A stretch of 64,000 bases of DNA from Yersinia canariae (GCF_009831415.1 NZ_CP043727.1:3038001-3102000), one strand, 5' to 3'; shown: positions 11,712 to 21,915, counted from the stretch's first letter. Numbers and translations: made by a program. Notes: generated from the sequence alone by a model not told the origin.

Positions 11712-12293
11712 CTAGTCTTTGTCAATACGACTGGCTACAGCGCCTTGTTGACCACGATATTTGGCATCCTGACGGCTATTATAAGGACGGGCCGCAGGGC
11801 CGGAAAGTGGCTCAAAACTCAGCGCACCAATCAGCATTCCTGGGCGCAGTGCCAACGGCAGCTTACCTGAATTATAGAACTCCAGCACAATCTTGCCTTG
11901 CCAACCGGGATCAATTCGGTGTGCCGTCACATGAACCATCAACCCAAGGCGGGCCAATGAGGAACGACCATCAAGCCAACCGACCAGATCATCGGGGATA
12001 GTCACTGACTCCAACGTCACCGCTAACGCCAACTCCCCCGGGTGCAGGAAGAATGCCTCTCCTTCTGGCAGATTTATCTCATCACTCATGACCCGTTCTA
12101 GCGCGGCGCTAACTTCATCTTTCGGGCCGCTTAAGTCAATGAATGCCGCCGTGTGTCCAGTGAAAACACGAAACTGATTGCCTAAGCGAACATCGACCGT
12201 GGCACCATTGATACGTTCTACCGGTGGACGAGGATCAATACCTAATTTACCGCTGTCCAGCCAAGCTTCTATGTCACGATCGCACAGTCTCAT
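11712..12293 (-). CDS. dcd: Dcd, dCTP deaminase
   Basis: Dcd deaminates dCTP to dUTP, the main route to dTMP in enterobacteria; it acts as a cytoplasmic trimer. It is 193 residues from the start [11 protein letters not shown], identical in length to E. coli Dcd. An in-frame ATG six codons upstream (12311) is possible but not conserved. Key blocks are [10 protein letters not shown], the substrate and catalytic region [39 protein letters not shown] and the C-terminal [15 protein letters not shown] lid. It lies between udk and asmA, the same order as in E. coli. Confidence 0.96.
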   Translation of the reverse strand: MRLCDRDIEAWLDSGKLGIDPRPPVERINGATVDVRLGNQFRVFTGHTAAFIDLSGPKDEVSAALERVMSDEINLPEGEAFFLHPGELALAVTLESVTIPDDLVGWLDGRSSLARLGLMVHVTAHRIDPGWQGKIVLEFYNSGKLPLALRPGMLIGALSFEPLSGPAARPYNSRQDAKYRGQQGAVASRIDKD

Positions 12294-12378
12294 TGCCAAA
12301 ATCTCCATCAAAATTCACATGTTACAGCTTGCATACTACGAAAGCTGCCATATTAAGAAGCAAAGGTCCAGACGAACA

Positions 12379-13020
12379 TTACTCAAAGAACTGACTGATT
12401 TTCGCTTTTAGAATATCGATCGCAATTCGGTTCTTGCCGCCGCGCGGAACAATAATGTCAGCATATTGTTTGGAAGGTTCTATAAATTGCAGAAACATTG
12501 GGCGCACTGTTTTTTGGTATTGTGCCATCACGGAGTCCATCGAGCGGCCGCGTTCATTCACATCACGCTTCATTCGGCGCATCAGACAGATATCCAATGG
12601 GGTGTCGACAAAGATAGAGAAGTTCATTTCTTGGCGCAAACGAAGATCAGTCAGCAGCAAAATACCTTCCAAAATAATGACTTTTTTAGGCTCTAAATGA
12701 ATGGTTTCTTTTTTGCGCGTGTGCTCAGTGTAACTATAAAGCGGCAGTTCAATCGACTTACCTGCTTTCAGCGATTGCAAATGCTCCAGCAATAAGTTGT
12801 GGTCCATGGCGCTGGGGTGGTCATAGTTAGTTTTGACCCGCTCTTCCATTGACAGGTGACTCTGGTCTTTGTAATAACCATCTTCAGGGATGACACCAAT
12901 ATGTTGGTCACCGACCTGATCGCGCAATTCACGATACAAGGTGCTGGCGATAAGACTTTTACCGGAGGCAGAGGCACCGGCTATCCCAATAATGACGCAC
13001 TGGTGTGCTTTGTCAGTCAT
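12379..13020 (-). CDS. udk: Udk, uridine kinase
   Basis: Udk phosphorylates uridine and cytidine with GTP or ATP in pyrimidine salvage. It is 213 residues from [20 protein letters not shown], the E. coli length. A longer reading from 13164 adds 48 residues that do not look conserved, so I chose the internal ATG. The P-loop is [12 protein letters not shown] (about 11-22); the family motifs [11 protein letters not shown] and [10 protein letters not shown] bind the nucleoside, and [18 protein letters not shown] is the lid. It is upstream of dcd in the same direction. Confidence 0.96.
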   Translation of the reverse strand: MTDKAHQCVIIGIAGASASGKSLIASTLYRELRDQVGDQHIGVIPEDGYYKDQSHLSMEERVKTNYDHPSAMDHNLLLEHLQSLKAGKSIELPLYSYTEHTRKKETIHLEPKKVIILEGILLLTDLRLRQEMNFSIFVDTPLDICLMRRMKRDVNERGRSMDSVMAQYQKTVRPMFLQFIEPSKQYADIIVPRGGKNRIAIDILKAKISQFFE

Positions 13021-13107
13021 AAAATTAAAGACCTGATTACGAAGTGTGAGGGGAGACAAAGCACGCGAGGTGCTTCGAGCGCGCCAATTATAGGGAGTTA
13101 GCTGGCC

Positions 13108-13188
13108 TGACGCCAGCCCTATACCCTGCGCCATTGAAATTACAGCGGTGTTGGCCGCTCTCATTTACCCGAATCACTCGCCTAAATC
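13108..13188 (-). repeat. Partial ERIC element between udk and apbC
   Basis: On the minus strand this reads as the right half of an ERIC repeat: AGTGATTCGGGTAAATGAGA, then GCGGCCAACACCGCTG and a GGGTATAGGG end. The core matches the complete copies at 24534 and 26434 with several changes. It occupies most of the 247-bp gap. Just beyond it (13205-13221) is a 7-bp perfect hairpin GAGCCTC-aaa-GAGGCTC with no T run on the minus strand, so it is not a clear terminator for apbC. Confidence 0.65.
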
Positions 13189-13267
13189 AGCACGTCGGGT
13201 TAATGAGCCTCAAAGAGGCTCACCATTTTTGAACATAAATAAAGCTTGGATATAAATAAAGTGGCAA

Positions 13268-14380
13268 TTACACCGCGCGGAATGAGATTTCCGTCGGAAT
13301 TGCCTCACCCTGCCAATACATTTCTGCGGCCACATTGGATGCCAGTTGGCGATAGATATCTGCAAATTCACTATCGGGATGGCTGACAACTGTTGGCTCG
13401 CCGCGGTCAAGGTCTTCGCGTAGTGAGATATGCAGTGGGATTTGGCCCAGCAGCTTGCAATGGTATTTCTGCGCCAGTTTCTCTGCACCGCCAGTACCAA
13501 AAATAGGCTCCAGATGGCCACAATTACTGCAAATATGCATGCTCATATTTTCAATAATACCCAGCACCGGCACATGTACCTTCTCAAACATGACAATGCC
13601 TTTCATTGCATCAATCAGGGCAATATCCTGAGGAGTAGTGACCACCAGCGCGCCCGTGACAGGGATATTCTGTGATAACGTCAGTTGGATATCACCCGTT
13701 CCCGGTGGCATATCAATGACTAAATAATCCAAATCCGGCCATAAGGTATCTTGCAGCATCTGCATTAAAGCCTTACTAGCCATCGGCCCGCGCCACACCA
13801 TGGCGTTCTCATCGGTGACTAAATACCCAATCGAGTTGGTGGCAATTCCATGGGCCATAATGGGCGCCATATGCTTACCATCCGGGGAGGTTGGCCGCTG
13901 ATTCATCGTACCCAGCATGTTCGGGATGGAAGGGCCATAAATATCAGCATCCAGAATACCGACTTTTGCGCCCTCTTCAGCCAATGCCAGCGCGAGGTTC
14001 ACAGCGGTACTGGATTTCCCCACCCCGCCTTTACCGGAACTGACGGCCACAATATTGCGTACGCCTTTCACACCAGGTTGATCATTGGCGCGTTTTAGCG
14101 TGGTGATATTGTGAGAAAGCTTCCAATCGATAGCCTTGGCACCCGTCACCGCCAGCAACTCGCCGCTGACTGACTCTTTTAATATGTCAAAACCAAATTG
14201 CCAGGCAAAAGGCATCACCAGCTCGATATGCAGCACATTGTCCAATAAGGCACAGTGATGAATAGCGCGCAGCTCGGTTAGGCTTTTTTGCAGTGTTGGG
14301 TGTTTAAAGGCCGCAAGAACCTTTGAAATTTGTGATTGCAGCAGGTCAGGGTTGGTCTGCTCGGGGGATTTTGGGCTCAT
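13268..14380 (-). CDS. apbC: ApbC/Mrp, iron-sulfur cluster carrier ATPase
   Basis: ApbC is a cytoplasmic P-loop ATPase of the Mrp/Nbp35 family that binds and transfers 4Fe-4S clusters to apoproteins. It is 370 residues against 369 in E. coli Mrp. An N-terminal MIP18-like domain (about 1-85) precedes the deviant Walker A SSGKGGVGKSSTAVN (about 114-128). LDADIYGPSIPNMLG and DMPPGTGDIQLTL follow, with the cluster-binding CxxC in MHICSNCGHLEP. It is divergent from metG, as mrp and metG are in E. coli. A cluster carrier may help load the many Fe-S proteins of the nearby hydrogenase island, but that link is only contextual. Confidence 0.95.
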   Translation of the reverse strand: MSPKSPEQTNPDLLQSQISKVLAAFKHPTLQKSLTELRAIHHCALLDNVLHIELVMPFAWQFGFDILKESVSGELLAVTGAKAIDWKLSHNITTLKRANDQPGVKGVRNIVAVSSGKGGVGKSSTAVNLALALAEEGAKVGILDADIYGPSIPNMLGTMNQRPTSPDGKHMAPIMAHGIATNSIGYLVTDENAMVWRGPMASKALMQMLQDTLWPDLDYLVIDMPPGTGDIQLTLSQNIPVTGALVVTTPQDIALIDAMKGIVMFEKVHVPVLGIIENMSMHICSNCGHLEPIFGTGGAEKLAQKYHCKLLGQIPLHISLREDLDRGEPTVVSHPDSEFADIYRQLASNVAAEMYWQGEAIPTEISFRAV

Positions 14381-14637
14381 CCCGGCTCCTTGAATTTATC
14401 GTTATTAACCAACAATAGTGTACCAGAACTCCACCGCACCTGCGTGGGGCTAATCGAGAGAAAACGGGATCAGCCCACATAACCGGGTGTGTTAATAACC
14501 AAATATGCTGAAAATAGGCCAAAACAGCATTGTTATGACTTAAGGCAAAGTGTGGGTTGCCTTGCCCTAGCGGCAAACCAGCATATCGGTTAACATCAAA
14601 GACCCTTTAATCGACATAAAGAAAGCAATTTCCCACT

Positions 14638-16668
14638 ATGGCTCAAGTCGCGAAAAAAATATTGGTGACGTGCGCGCTACCATACGCTAACGGTTCTATT
14701 CATCTCGGACACATGCTCGAGCACATCCAGGCTGATATTTGGGTCCGTTTCCAGCGAATGCGCGGCAACCAGGTTCATTTTATCTGTGCAGATGATGCCC
14801 ACGGCACCCCTATCATGCTGAAAGCTCAGCAATTGGGTATCGAACCGGAGCAGATGATTGCCGAAATGAGCCAGGAGCACCAACAGGATTTCGCCGGTTT
14901 CGCTATCAGTTATGATAACTATCACTCTACTCACAGTGATGAAAACCGTGAACTGTCGAGCCTGATATACAACCGCCTGAAAGCAAACGGTTATATCAAG
15001 AATCGCACGATTTCTCAGCTCTATGATCCTGAGAAAGGCATGTTCCTGCCCGATCGCTTTGTGAAAGGTACCTGTCCGAAGTGTAAATCACCGGATCAGT
15101 ATGGCGATAACTGTGAAGTCTGTGGTGCAACTTACAGCCCGACTGAGCTTATTGACCCAAAATCTGCGGTTTCCGGCGCAACACCAGTCATGCGCGAATC
15201 TGAGCACTTCTTCTTCGACCTTCCTGCTTTCAGCGACATGTTGCAAGCCTGGACGCGTTCTGGCGCACTGCAAGAACAAGTTGCGAACAAAATGCAGGAA
15301 TGGTTTGAATCAGGTCTGCAACAGTGGGATATCTCCCGCGATGCGCCCTACTTTGGTTTTGAAATACCTGATGCGCCGGGTAAATATTTCTACGTTTGGC
15401 TAGATGCGCCAATCGGCTATATGGGCGCATTCAAAAATCTGTGTGATAAGCGCAGCGATTTGGATTTTGATGAGTTCTGGCGTAAAGATTCTACAACCGA
15501 TCTGTATCATTTCATCGGTAAAGACATTGTTTACTTCCATAGTCTGTTCTGGCCAGCCATGCTCGAAGGCAGTAATTTCCGCAAGCCGACCAACCTGTTC
15601 GTCCATGGCTATGTCACGGTAAACGGCGCAAAAATGTCAAAATCCCGTGGCACATTCATTAAAGCGGGCACTTACCTGAAACATCTGGATGCCGACTGTC
15701 TACGTTATTACTACGCGGCCAAGCTTTCCTCCCGCATTGATGATATCGACTTGAATCTTGAGGATTTCGTCCAGCGCGTCAATGCCGATATCGTCAACAA
15801 AGTGGTGAACCTGGCCTCACGTAATGCTGGCTTTATCAACAAACGTTTTGCGGGCAAGTTAGCAGATAAACTTGCTGATCCGGCGTTATATAAAACCTTT
15901 ATAGATGCAGCTGCCAGTATTGCAGATGCCTATAGCAACCGTGAGTCAAGCAAAGCGATTCGTGAAATTATGGCGCTGGCCGATGTTGCCAACCGCTATG
16001 TTGATGAACAAGCTCCATGGGTCGTGGCGAAAGAAGAAGGCCGTGATGCCGACTTACAAGCTATCTGCTCAATGGGTATCAACTTGTTCCGGGTGCTGAT
16101 GACTTACCTGAAGCCGGTTCTGCCGGCACTGACTGAGCGTACCGAGGCTTTCCTTAATACGGAATTAACATGGGACAGCATCGAACAACCGCTGCTAGAT
16201 CATCAGATTAATGTCTTTAAAGCGCTGTTTAACCGTATTGATTTGGATAAGGTGAGTGAAATGGTCGCCTCTTCTAAAGAAGATATGGCTGCAACAACAG
16301 CAGCAGTCACTGGCCCGTTAGCCGATGATCCGATTCAGGAAACAATCAGTTTTGATGATTTTGCTAAAGTGGATATGCGCATCGCGCTGATTCAACAAGC
16401 TGATTTTGTCGAAGGCTCAGATAAGCTATTGAAACTGAAATTAGATCTTGGCGGTGAAACCCGTCAGGTCTTCTCGGGTATCCGCTCGGCTTACCCAGAT
16501 CCAAAAGTATTAGAAGGTCGGCTCACCGTGATGGTTGCAAATTTGGCACCACGCAAAATGCGCTTCGGTATTTCTGAAGGCATGCTGATGGCAGCGGGTC
16601 CTGGCGGCAACGATATCTTCTTGCTCAGCCCGGACAATGGTGCGCAACCCGGTATGCAAGTGAAATAA
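14638..16668 (+). CDS. metG: MetG, methionyl-tRNA synthetase
   Basis: MetG charges tRNA-Met with methionine. It is 676 residues, matching the E. coli length of about 677. It is a class I synthetase with the HIGH-type motif [12 protein letters not shown] near residue 20 and KMSKSRGTF near 333. The zinc-knuckle insertion is [19 protein letters not shown] (about 146-164). The C-terminal dimerisation and tRNA-binding OB fold (about 575-676) begins [14 protein letters not shown]. The 257-bp upstream gap shared with apbC shows no gene. A strong terminator follows. Confidence 0.97.
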   Translation: MAQVAKKILVTCALPYANGSIHLGHMLEHIQADIWVRFQRMRGNQVHFICADDAHGTPIMLKAQQLGIEPEQMIAEMSQEHQQDFAGFAISYDNYHSTHSDENRELSSLIYNRLKANGYIKNRTISQLYDPEKGMFLPDRFVKGTCPKCKSPDQYGDNCEVCGATYSPTELIDPKSAVSGATPVMRESEHFFFDLPAFSDMLQAWTRSGALQEQVANKMQEWFESGLQQWDISRDAPYFGFEIPDAPGKYFYVWLDAPIGYMGAFKNLCDKRSDLDFDEFWRKDSTTDLYHFIGKDIVYFHSLFWPAMLEGSNFRKPTNLFVHGYVTVNGAKMSKSRGTFIKAGTYLKHLDADCLRYYYAAKLSSRIDDIDLNLEDFVQRVNADIVNKVVNLASRNAGFINKRFAGKLADKLADPALYKTFIDAAASIADAYSNRESSKAIREIMALADVANRYVDEQAPWVVAKEEGRDADLQAICSMGINLFRVLMTYLKPVLPALTERTEAFLNTELTWDSIEQPLLDHQINVFKALFNRIDLDKVSEMVASSKEDMAATTAAVTGPLADDPIQETISFDDFAKVDMRIALIQQADFVEGSDKLLKLKLDLGGETRQVFSGIRSAYPDPKVLEGRLTVMVANLAPRKMRFGISEGMLMAAGPGGNDIFLLSPDNGAQPGMQVK

Positions 16669-16685
16669 GGTCGAACTTAGAGACC

Positions 16686-16724
16686 AAAATGCCGGCCATG
16701 GGAAACCTGACCGGCATTTTTATT
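16686..16724 (+). terminator. metG terminator
   Basis: A 10-bp stem AAAATGCCGG / CCGGCATTTT with a 15-base loop is followed by TTATTATT. It lies 18 bp after the metG stop. Confidence 0.9.
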
Positions 16725-16747
16725 ATTACTCTCTGCGTGAAAAATAA

Positions 16748-17596
16748 TCACTCATCTCTTTGGACTGTGGGTAACCTATCTCGTTGCCATGCCTCTAACC
16801 AAAACAGCATATTAATGAATAAACTTAACGAGAAAATCAGAAATAAAATATTATCCAGTAAAGAAATCTTAATCAGTGCATTGATAATAATATTCTGATG
16901 GTGTTTTATTTCTACAAATCCTGATGAGAAAAACCAGAACACACCGACGGCACCCAATATATTTAATGCTACAACCGGCCAATGCCACTTGGCCAGTAAA
17001 AAGAAAATCCATGACAACATCATTAATGAAATGATGGCATCATCTAATTCAAACAGCATGAAAAAGCTGATGTATAATAAGGAAAAACAGACCAGCGCCA
17101 ATCCAAATGGATACTCATTAGGCAAGGTTGAAGACAACTTTTTTCTGCATTCACATGCAAGCGGTTTTATATCATAAATATTTATAGATATAAAATAGAG
17201 TAAAAAAAGACCCAATAAAAATATACTCAATAAGCCGTGCGAAAAATAACAGCCGAATGGAAGAAGATGAAAAATTAATAAATTAGGGCTTAAATTTTGG
17301 CTAGCCAAACGGTTTGAGCAAGGTAACAATAACACTAATGAAAACATAGCGGGGAAAGACGAAACAGAAAGATCCAGGATATCATCAATCAAGTCCGGGA
17401 ATATGATGGTGACCAGAAATACAATTGTCATTAATGCTAATAAATAGCGTGCAAATAAAAAAACGCATTCACTGCGAGACATATAACGATAAATTGGGCT
17501 ATCCATAATACTGTTATTGATAAAATAATCCAAATTCAGCGGTACCGTATCATTGCTATCCTTTCTGAATTTGTATAGGTTGCTAATTTTACCCAT
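16748..17596 (-). CDS. Membrane protein of unknown function
   Basis: I do not recognise this 282-residue protein. It has a soluble N-terminus of about 43 residues, then roughly seven hydrophobic spans (about 44-67, 78-95, 108-140, 162-183, 186-203, 207-226 and 240-266), so it is almost certainly an inner-membrane protein. A Cys pair (CEC at about 148-150) lies in a cytoplasmic or periplasmic loop. Codons are AT-rich compared with metG, pointing to acquired DNA. It converges on metG and is alone. The start ATG at 17596 follows a modest GGAT-type site; the coding frame is long and clean, so I think it is real. Confidence 0.65.
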   Translation of the reverse strand: MGKISNLYKFRKDSNDTVPLNLDYFINNSIMDSPIYRYMSRSECVFLFARYLLALMTIVFLVTIIFPDLIDDILDLSVSSFPAMFSLVLLLPCSNRLASQNLSPNLLIFHLLPFGCYFSHGLLSIFLLGLFLLYFISINIYDIKPLACECRKKLSSTLPNEYPFGLALVCFSLLYISFFMLFELDDAIISLMMLSWIFFLLAKWHWPVVALNILGAVGVFWFFSSGFVEIKHHQNIIINALIKISLLDNILFLIFSLSLFINMLFWLEAWQRDRLPTVQRDE

Positions 17597-18058
17597 GGTG
17601 ACAATAATCCTTTAAATATCATTAAACTAAAATAGTGAAAATTCACTGATGCTATAGTAATTAGCCTCTATTATTTATTATTATGACTGACGCTCTATTT
17701 AGAATATCAGTACTGAGTAGGCAGTGAAATAAAATATTAACACGGATATTTATCCGCAGTAAAAATAACCCTCTGCCGCCCTCCCATATAATCCCACTCA
17801 AATAGAGAGGTTATTGATGCTGTTTGCGATCATTATACTTATCTCTTTCTGCATTCTGCATTCTGCTGCTTATTTAAGCCATCCAAACTAAAAGATATAA
17901 CGCGATCAAAAAATTCATAACAAAGTTAATTCCTTATCAAAATAGTTATGGTTATGATGCTGTACAGAGACAGATAGACGTCTAGACACAAAGATAGCCA
18001 TAACAATGATAATCGCGTTCACCTTGCATAACTTACCAACACCATGACGGAGTTCCGG
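17597..18058 (+). other. Gap before the sugar-binding protein gene
   Basis: This AT-rich intergenic stretch of about 460 bp holds the divergent promoters of the unknown membrane protein and the periplasmic binding protein. The only candidate gene in it is the 24-codon frame at 17817. No operator, riboswitch or tRNA was recognised. Confidence 0.5.
17817..17891 (+). CDS. Possible 24-residue membrane peptide
   Basis: A short frame with an AGAGAGG ribosome site seven bases before its ATG encodes 24 residues. The first 18 are strongly hydrophobic (MLFAIIILISFCILHSAA), followed by YLSHPN and TAA. The composition resembles the small single-span inner-membrane proteins of enterobacteria, but I cannot match it to a named one. 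It has no obvious terminator and sits alone in an AT-rich gap. Chance occurrence in AT-rich DNA is a real alternative. Confidence 0.35.
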   Translation: MLFAIIILISFCILHSAAYLSHPN

Positions 18059-19135
18059 ATGAAAAAAATTGTTTCCCCATTACTGGCCCTGGGCCTACTG
18101 ACGGCACTGCCAGTCTTCGCTGCGGACACCGCCACACTCGCCCCTATCCCTGATGCAATCGCCAAACATCAAGGGCAGATAAAAATTGCCGTCATCCGTA
18201 ATTTGGGTTCTGACGACAACACAACACAGTTCCTGTCCGGTGTATTGAAAGAAGGTAAAAAACTCGGCTTCAAAGTTGATACTTTCTTGAGTAACGGGGA
18301 TGACGCACGTTTTCAGGACTTTGTTAACCAGGCTATTAGCCAAAAATATGATGGGATTATTCTTTCCCAGGGCCGTGATCCTTATTCAACTGAGCTGGTT
18401 AAGCGGATTGCCGCCAGCGGTATTGCTGTATCTGTCTTTGATACGGCCATTCAGGGTGATATCCCCGGGCTAACCATCACCCAGCAGGATGATGCCTCTC
18501 TCACCAATGAGTCTTTCGGTCAGTTGGTGAAAGACTTCAACGGCAAAGCAAATATTATCAAACTCTGGGTTGCCGGTTTCCCGCCAATGGAACGTCGTCA
18601 GGCGGCTTATCAGGCTTTGTTGAAACAGAATCCGGGTATTACAGAACTGGAATCTATCGGTGCCGTTTCATCTGATGTTCAAGGTGATACCGCGAACAAA
18701 GTAGGTGCAGTTTTGGCGAAGTACCCGAAAGGTAAAATCGATGCAATTTGGGGAACTTGGGATGCTTTTACACAAGGTGCTTATAAAGCCTTGCAGGAAA
18801 ATGGCCGTACCGAGATCAAACTGTACAGCATTGATATCTCAAATCAGGATTTGCAACTGATGCGCGAAGCTAATAGCCCATGGAAAGTCAGCGTTGCTGT
18901 CGATCCTAAGCTGATTGGCGCGGTTAACTTGCGTCTGGTGGCCAAGAAAATTGCGGGCGAAGAGACCCCTACAAGTTATGAGTTCCGCGCAGCTTCTATC
19001 CCGCAAGCGCTGCTGGCGAGCCAACCTGGCCCGGTTAACGTCGCGGGCTTGAGTAAAATCATTCCTGGCTGGGGACAATCAGATGATTTCAACTCACCTT
19101 GGTTTGCTACCCTTGCGGCTAAAAACGGTCAGTAA
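18059..19135 (+). CDS. Periplasmic sugar-binding protein, orphan
   Basis: This is a substrate-binding protein of the ribose/galactose (Peripla_BP_4) type, with a signal peptide MKKIVSPLLALGLLTALPVFA and probable cleavage before ADTATLAPIP. I chose the ATG at 18059 because GGAG lies six bases upstream and the signal peptide begins there; an ATG five codons earlier is in frame. Two Rossmann-like lobes are visible: IKIAVIRNLGSDDNTTQFLSG, then YDGIILSQGRDP, and later KIDAIWGTWDAFTQGAYKAL for the hinge and second lobe. The product is 358 residues. No permease or ATPase gene adjoins it; the next gene, 46 bp on, is an LVIVD protein. Ligand unknown: a sugar or polyol is likely from the fold. Confidence 0.85.
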   Translation: MKKIVSPLLALGLLTALPVFAADTATLAPIPDAIAKHQGQIKIAVIRNLGSDDNTTQFLSGVLKEGKKLGFKVDTFLSNGDDARFQDFVNQAISQKYDGIILSQGRDPYSTELVKRIAASGIAVSVFDTAIQGDIPGLTITQQDDASLTNESFGQLVKDFNGKANIIKLWVAGFPPMERRQAAYQALLKQNPGITELESIGAVSSDVQGDTANKVGAVLAKYPKGKIDAIWGTWDAFTQGAYKALQENGRTEIKLYSIDISNQDLQLMREANSPWKVSVAVDPKLIGAVNLRLVAKKIAGEETPTSYEFRAASIPQALLASQPGPVNVAGLSKIIPGWGQSDDFNSPWFATLAAKNGQ

Positions 19136-19181
19136 TGAGCAATTAAAGGCCAATATGACCAATCGATTTGGAGTGCAATAA

Positions 19182-20435
19182 ATGGCAGCGCAAGGATACT
19201 TGCCGACACCGGAATACAGCCGCAATATGCGGCTGATTGGTCATAGCGACCAAGGCGGTAAACCCGATGGCGTACAAGTGATGGTGCATCGGGGTTACGC
19301 CTATGTCGGCCATATGGTGTCGCAGGGCGTATCAATTATTGATGTACGAGATGCAAAAAACCCACGTCCGGCCGGTTTTATCGCCGCCCCACCCAATACA
19401 TGGAATGTCCACTTACAGGCCCATGATGACCTGCTACTGGTCATTAATGCACGAGATCTCTTCGCTGATGTCAGTTTTGCCGAAGAGAAAGTGTATTACA
19501 CCCGCTCGGTCGCCCAAACGATCAGTACCCGGCAGGAAGGTCGCAGTTGGAGTGCCGGTTTACGTATTTTTGATATTTCGACGCCGGATAAGCCGCGTGA
19601 AATAAGCTTCTTGTCACTTGATGGCATTGGTATCCACCGTATCTGGTATGTCGGCGGGCGCTGGGCCTATGTTTCTGCGCTATTGGATGGCTACAGTGAT
19701 TATATCTTCCTGACTATTGACTTAGCTGACCCGCAAAAACCACAGGTTGCTGGGCGTTATGCTTTACCCGGCATGCATACCGCGGCGGGTGAACAAGCAA
19801 GCTGGCCCGAAGGTAAGCGCTATGCGCTGCATCATGCCATTGTCAGCGGCGACACTGCATATGGCAGTTGGCGTGATGGCGGCTTGACACTATTGGATGT
19901 CAGCGACCGCTCGGAACCCAAGCTGATCAGTCATCGCAACTGGAGCCCCCCTTTTGGCGGCGGGACTCATACCGCGCTGCCCCTACCTGACCGCGACTTA
20001 TTGGTGGTGCTGGACGAAGCCGTGCTGGACAATCAAGAGGACGGTGAGAAGCATATTTGGGTTTTCGACATTCGCGAACCGAGCAATCCCGTCAGTATCT
20101 CAACCTTCCCGGTGCCCAATGAAAGAGATTATGTGAAAAAAGGCGCTCATTTTGGCCCACATAATCTGCATGAAAATCGGCCTGGCAGTTTTATCAGCTC
20201 AACGCTGATTTTTGCGACCTACCAAAATGCCGGAGTTCGTGCTTATGATATCAGCAACCCCTATCAGCCGAAGGAGACGGGGGCGTTAGTACCTGCCGCA
20301 CCGGAAAAAATGATGGATAAGCGGCCAGGTCGCCCGCAAATCATTCAGTCATGCGATGTGTTTGTTGATGCTCAAGGGATTATTTACAGCACCGACTATA
20401 ACGGCGGGTTATCTATCATCGAGTATTTAGGTTAA
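19182..20435 (+). CDS. LVIVD-repeat beta-propeller protein
   Basis: This 417-residue protein is built of repeated blades of the LVIVD type: YAYVGHMVSQGVSIIDVRDA, WSAGLRIFDISTPDKPREIS, YGSWRDGGLTLLDVSDRSEP, IWVFDIREPSNPVSI, and AGVRAYDISNPYQPKETG. There is no signal peptide, so it is probably cytoplasmic. It begins 46 bp after the periplasmic binding protein gene, in the same direction, with GGAG upstream, and the two likely form an operon. The function of this family is not established; conserved His and Asp residues in the blades could bind a metal or a substrate, but that is a guess. A cytoplasmic propeller encoded beside a periplasmic binder suggests a catabolic role for the bound compound. 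Confidence 0.82.
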   Translation: MAAQGYLPTPEYSRNMRLIGHSDQGGKPDGVQVMVHRGYAYVGHMVSQGVSIIDVRDAKNPRPAGFIAAPPNTWNVHLQAHDDLLLVINARDLFADVSFAEEKVYYTRSVAQTISTRQEGRSWSAGLRIFDISTPDKPREISFLSLDGIGIHRIWYVGGRWAYVSALLDGYSDYIFLTIDLADPQKPQVAGRYALPGMHTAAGEQASWPEGKRYALHHAIVSGDTAYGSWRDGGLTLLDVSDRSEPKLISHRNWSPPFGGGTHTALPLPDRDLLVVLDEAVLDNQEDGEKHIWVFDIREPSNPVSISTFPVPNERDYVKKGAHFGPHNLHENRPGSFISSTLIFATYQNAGVRAYDISNPYQPKETGALVPAAPEKMMDKRPGRPQIIQSCDVFVDAQGIIYSTDYNGGLSIIEYLG

Positions 20436-20502
20436 TTGTCCCGTTGTCCCTGGAACTGCGGGGATAAGTTGCACCACTAATAGCCTTGGGTATGTCTATC
20501 AA

Positions 20503-20530
20503 TAGCAGGTCGATTTAGGTCGATCTGCTA
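20503..20530. repeat. Inverted repeat after the LVIVD gene
   Basis: An 11-bp stem TAGCAGGTCGA / TCGATCTGCTA (one G-U pair) has a 6-base loop. It lies 68 bp after the LVIVD stop. There is only a weak T-rich stretch downstream, so a terminator role is possible but unproven. Confidence 0.5.
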
Positions 20531-20691
20531 TCTGCGAAAAATTTTCTTCCTCCCCCCTCTCTTTAGTTACTGCAATAGTCTACTGTAATTGGCTGAGCCC
20601 GCTGTCTTAATGCTGTTCGAGTCATTATTTTGATTGAAAAAACCGCATAGAAACAGTTCATTATCCAAAAAAATATAAATAAGAAAATGCC

Positions 20692-21915
20692 ATGAAAGGA
20701 TTTCCATCGCGCGTGACCAACCTGCTGATTGCTTCGCTGGTCTTGACTATTGGGCGAGCCGTAACCCTCCCCTTTATTACTATCTATCTGGCAGAACACT
20801 TTCAGTTAGCACCTGATAAGGTTGGGCTGGTGTTGGGAGCGAGTTTGACTCTGGGTATTTTTACCAGCCTATACGGGGGGTATCTGGTGGACAAATTCAA
20901 TAAAAAGCAGTTGATTCTGCTGGCAATTTCCTTGTTTTCGGCGACCTTTTTTTCCTTGCCGTGGGTTCAGCATCCGGCATGGATTATCCTGATTTTGGCT
21001 TTGCTACATTCGGCGTATTCCGTCTACAGCATCGCCATTAAAGCCTGTTTTGCTGACTGGTTACCGGTCAATGAGCGCATCAAAGCTTTTTCAGCCAATT
21101 ATACTTTGGTCAATGTTGGCTGGGCAGTCGGGCCGGGATTGGGCGTTTTAGTCGTCAGCATGGGGCCGCAAGTACCTTTTATTATTTCTGGCATACTGGC
21201 GTTGTTGGTCGCCATCACGTTGAAATTCAGAATAGACAGCACTGATATGTCAGTCGCTGAACATACGCAGACTGAATCCGTGCCCGATTTTCGTCAAACA
21301 TTCCGGATTTTACGCAATGACAAGCGGCTGATTTATTTCACTATTGGGAGCATGCTCAGCGCCATTGTCTTTGGCCAATTCTCCGGTTACCTATCCCAAT
21401 ATCTGATAACTGTTTCTGATGCTAAATTTGCCTATCAAGTCATTGGCGCGGTGATGACGGTCAATGCGGCTATTGTTATTACCTTGCAATACCTATTAAG
21501 CCGCCGGATGAATCAGCAGAACTTAATGCGCTGGCTGATGCTGGGTACCCTGTTCTTTATTATTGGTTTGTTCGGGTTTATGGTGGCTCAACAATCAATC
21601 CCCTTGTGGATGTTGGCGATGGCCATTTTCTCATTGGGCGAGATTATTGTTATCCCGGTCGAATACTTGTTTATCGATTTTATTGCTCCGGCGAATCTCA
21701 AAGGCAGTTATTATGGAGTCCAGAATCTTGGCCAATTAGGCGGTGCAGCTAACCCGGTTCTCTGTGGTTTCTTGCTGGCCTATAGCGCGCCACAAATGAT
21801 GTTCTATATGCTGATAATCGCGGCAATTTTGGGACTGGCCTTTTTCCATCGCGGCTACCAGTTGGCAAAAACACAGGAAGATCAACCGGCTAAGCCCGTG
21901 CAATGTGAAAAATGA
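20692..21915 (+). CDS. MFS transporter, YdeE-like
   Basis: This is a 407-residue major facilitator with 12 hydrophobic spans. The opening VTNLLIASLVLTIGRAVTLPF and blocks such as SANYTLVNVGWAVGPGLG and FSLGEIIVIPVEYLFIDFIA resemble E. coli YdeE, an exporter reported to act on dipeptides and arabinose. The gene stands alone between the LVIVD protein and yohJ. The ATG start has only a weak upstream purine stretch (AAGAAAATGCC). Substrate is inferred only from the family; a related drug or sugar exporter is equally possible. Confidence 0.8.
   Translation: MKGFPSRVTNLLIASLVLTIGRAVTLPFITIYLAEHFQLAPDKVGLVLGASLTLGIFTSLYGGYLVDKFNKKQLILLAISLFSATFFSLPWVQHPAWIILILALLHSAYSVYSIAIKACFADWLPVNERIKAFSANYTLVNVGWAVGPGLGVLVVSMGPQVPFIISGILALLVAITLKFRIDSTDMSVAEHTQTESVPDFRQTFRILRNDKRLIYFTIGSMLSAIVFGQFSGYLSQYLITVSDAKFAYQVIGAVMTVNAAIVITLQYLLSRRMNQQNLMRWLMLGTLFFIIGLFGFMVAQQSIPLWMLAMAIFSLGEIIVIPVEYLFIDFIAPANLKGSYYGVQNLGQLGGAANPVLCGFLLAYSAPQMMFYMLIIAAILGLAFFHRGYQLAKTQEDQPAKPVQCEK

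Noticed and set aside
13205..13221. Hairpin GAGCCTC-aaa-GAGGCTC as the apbC terminator
   Set aside because: On the minus strand it is followed by ATTAACCC with no T run; the T run lies on the plus-strand side, where no gene would use it.
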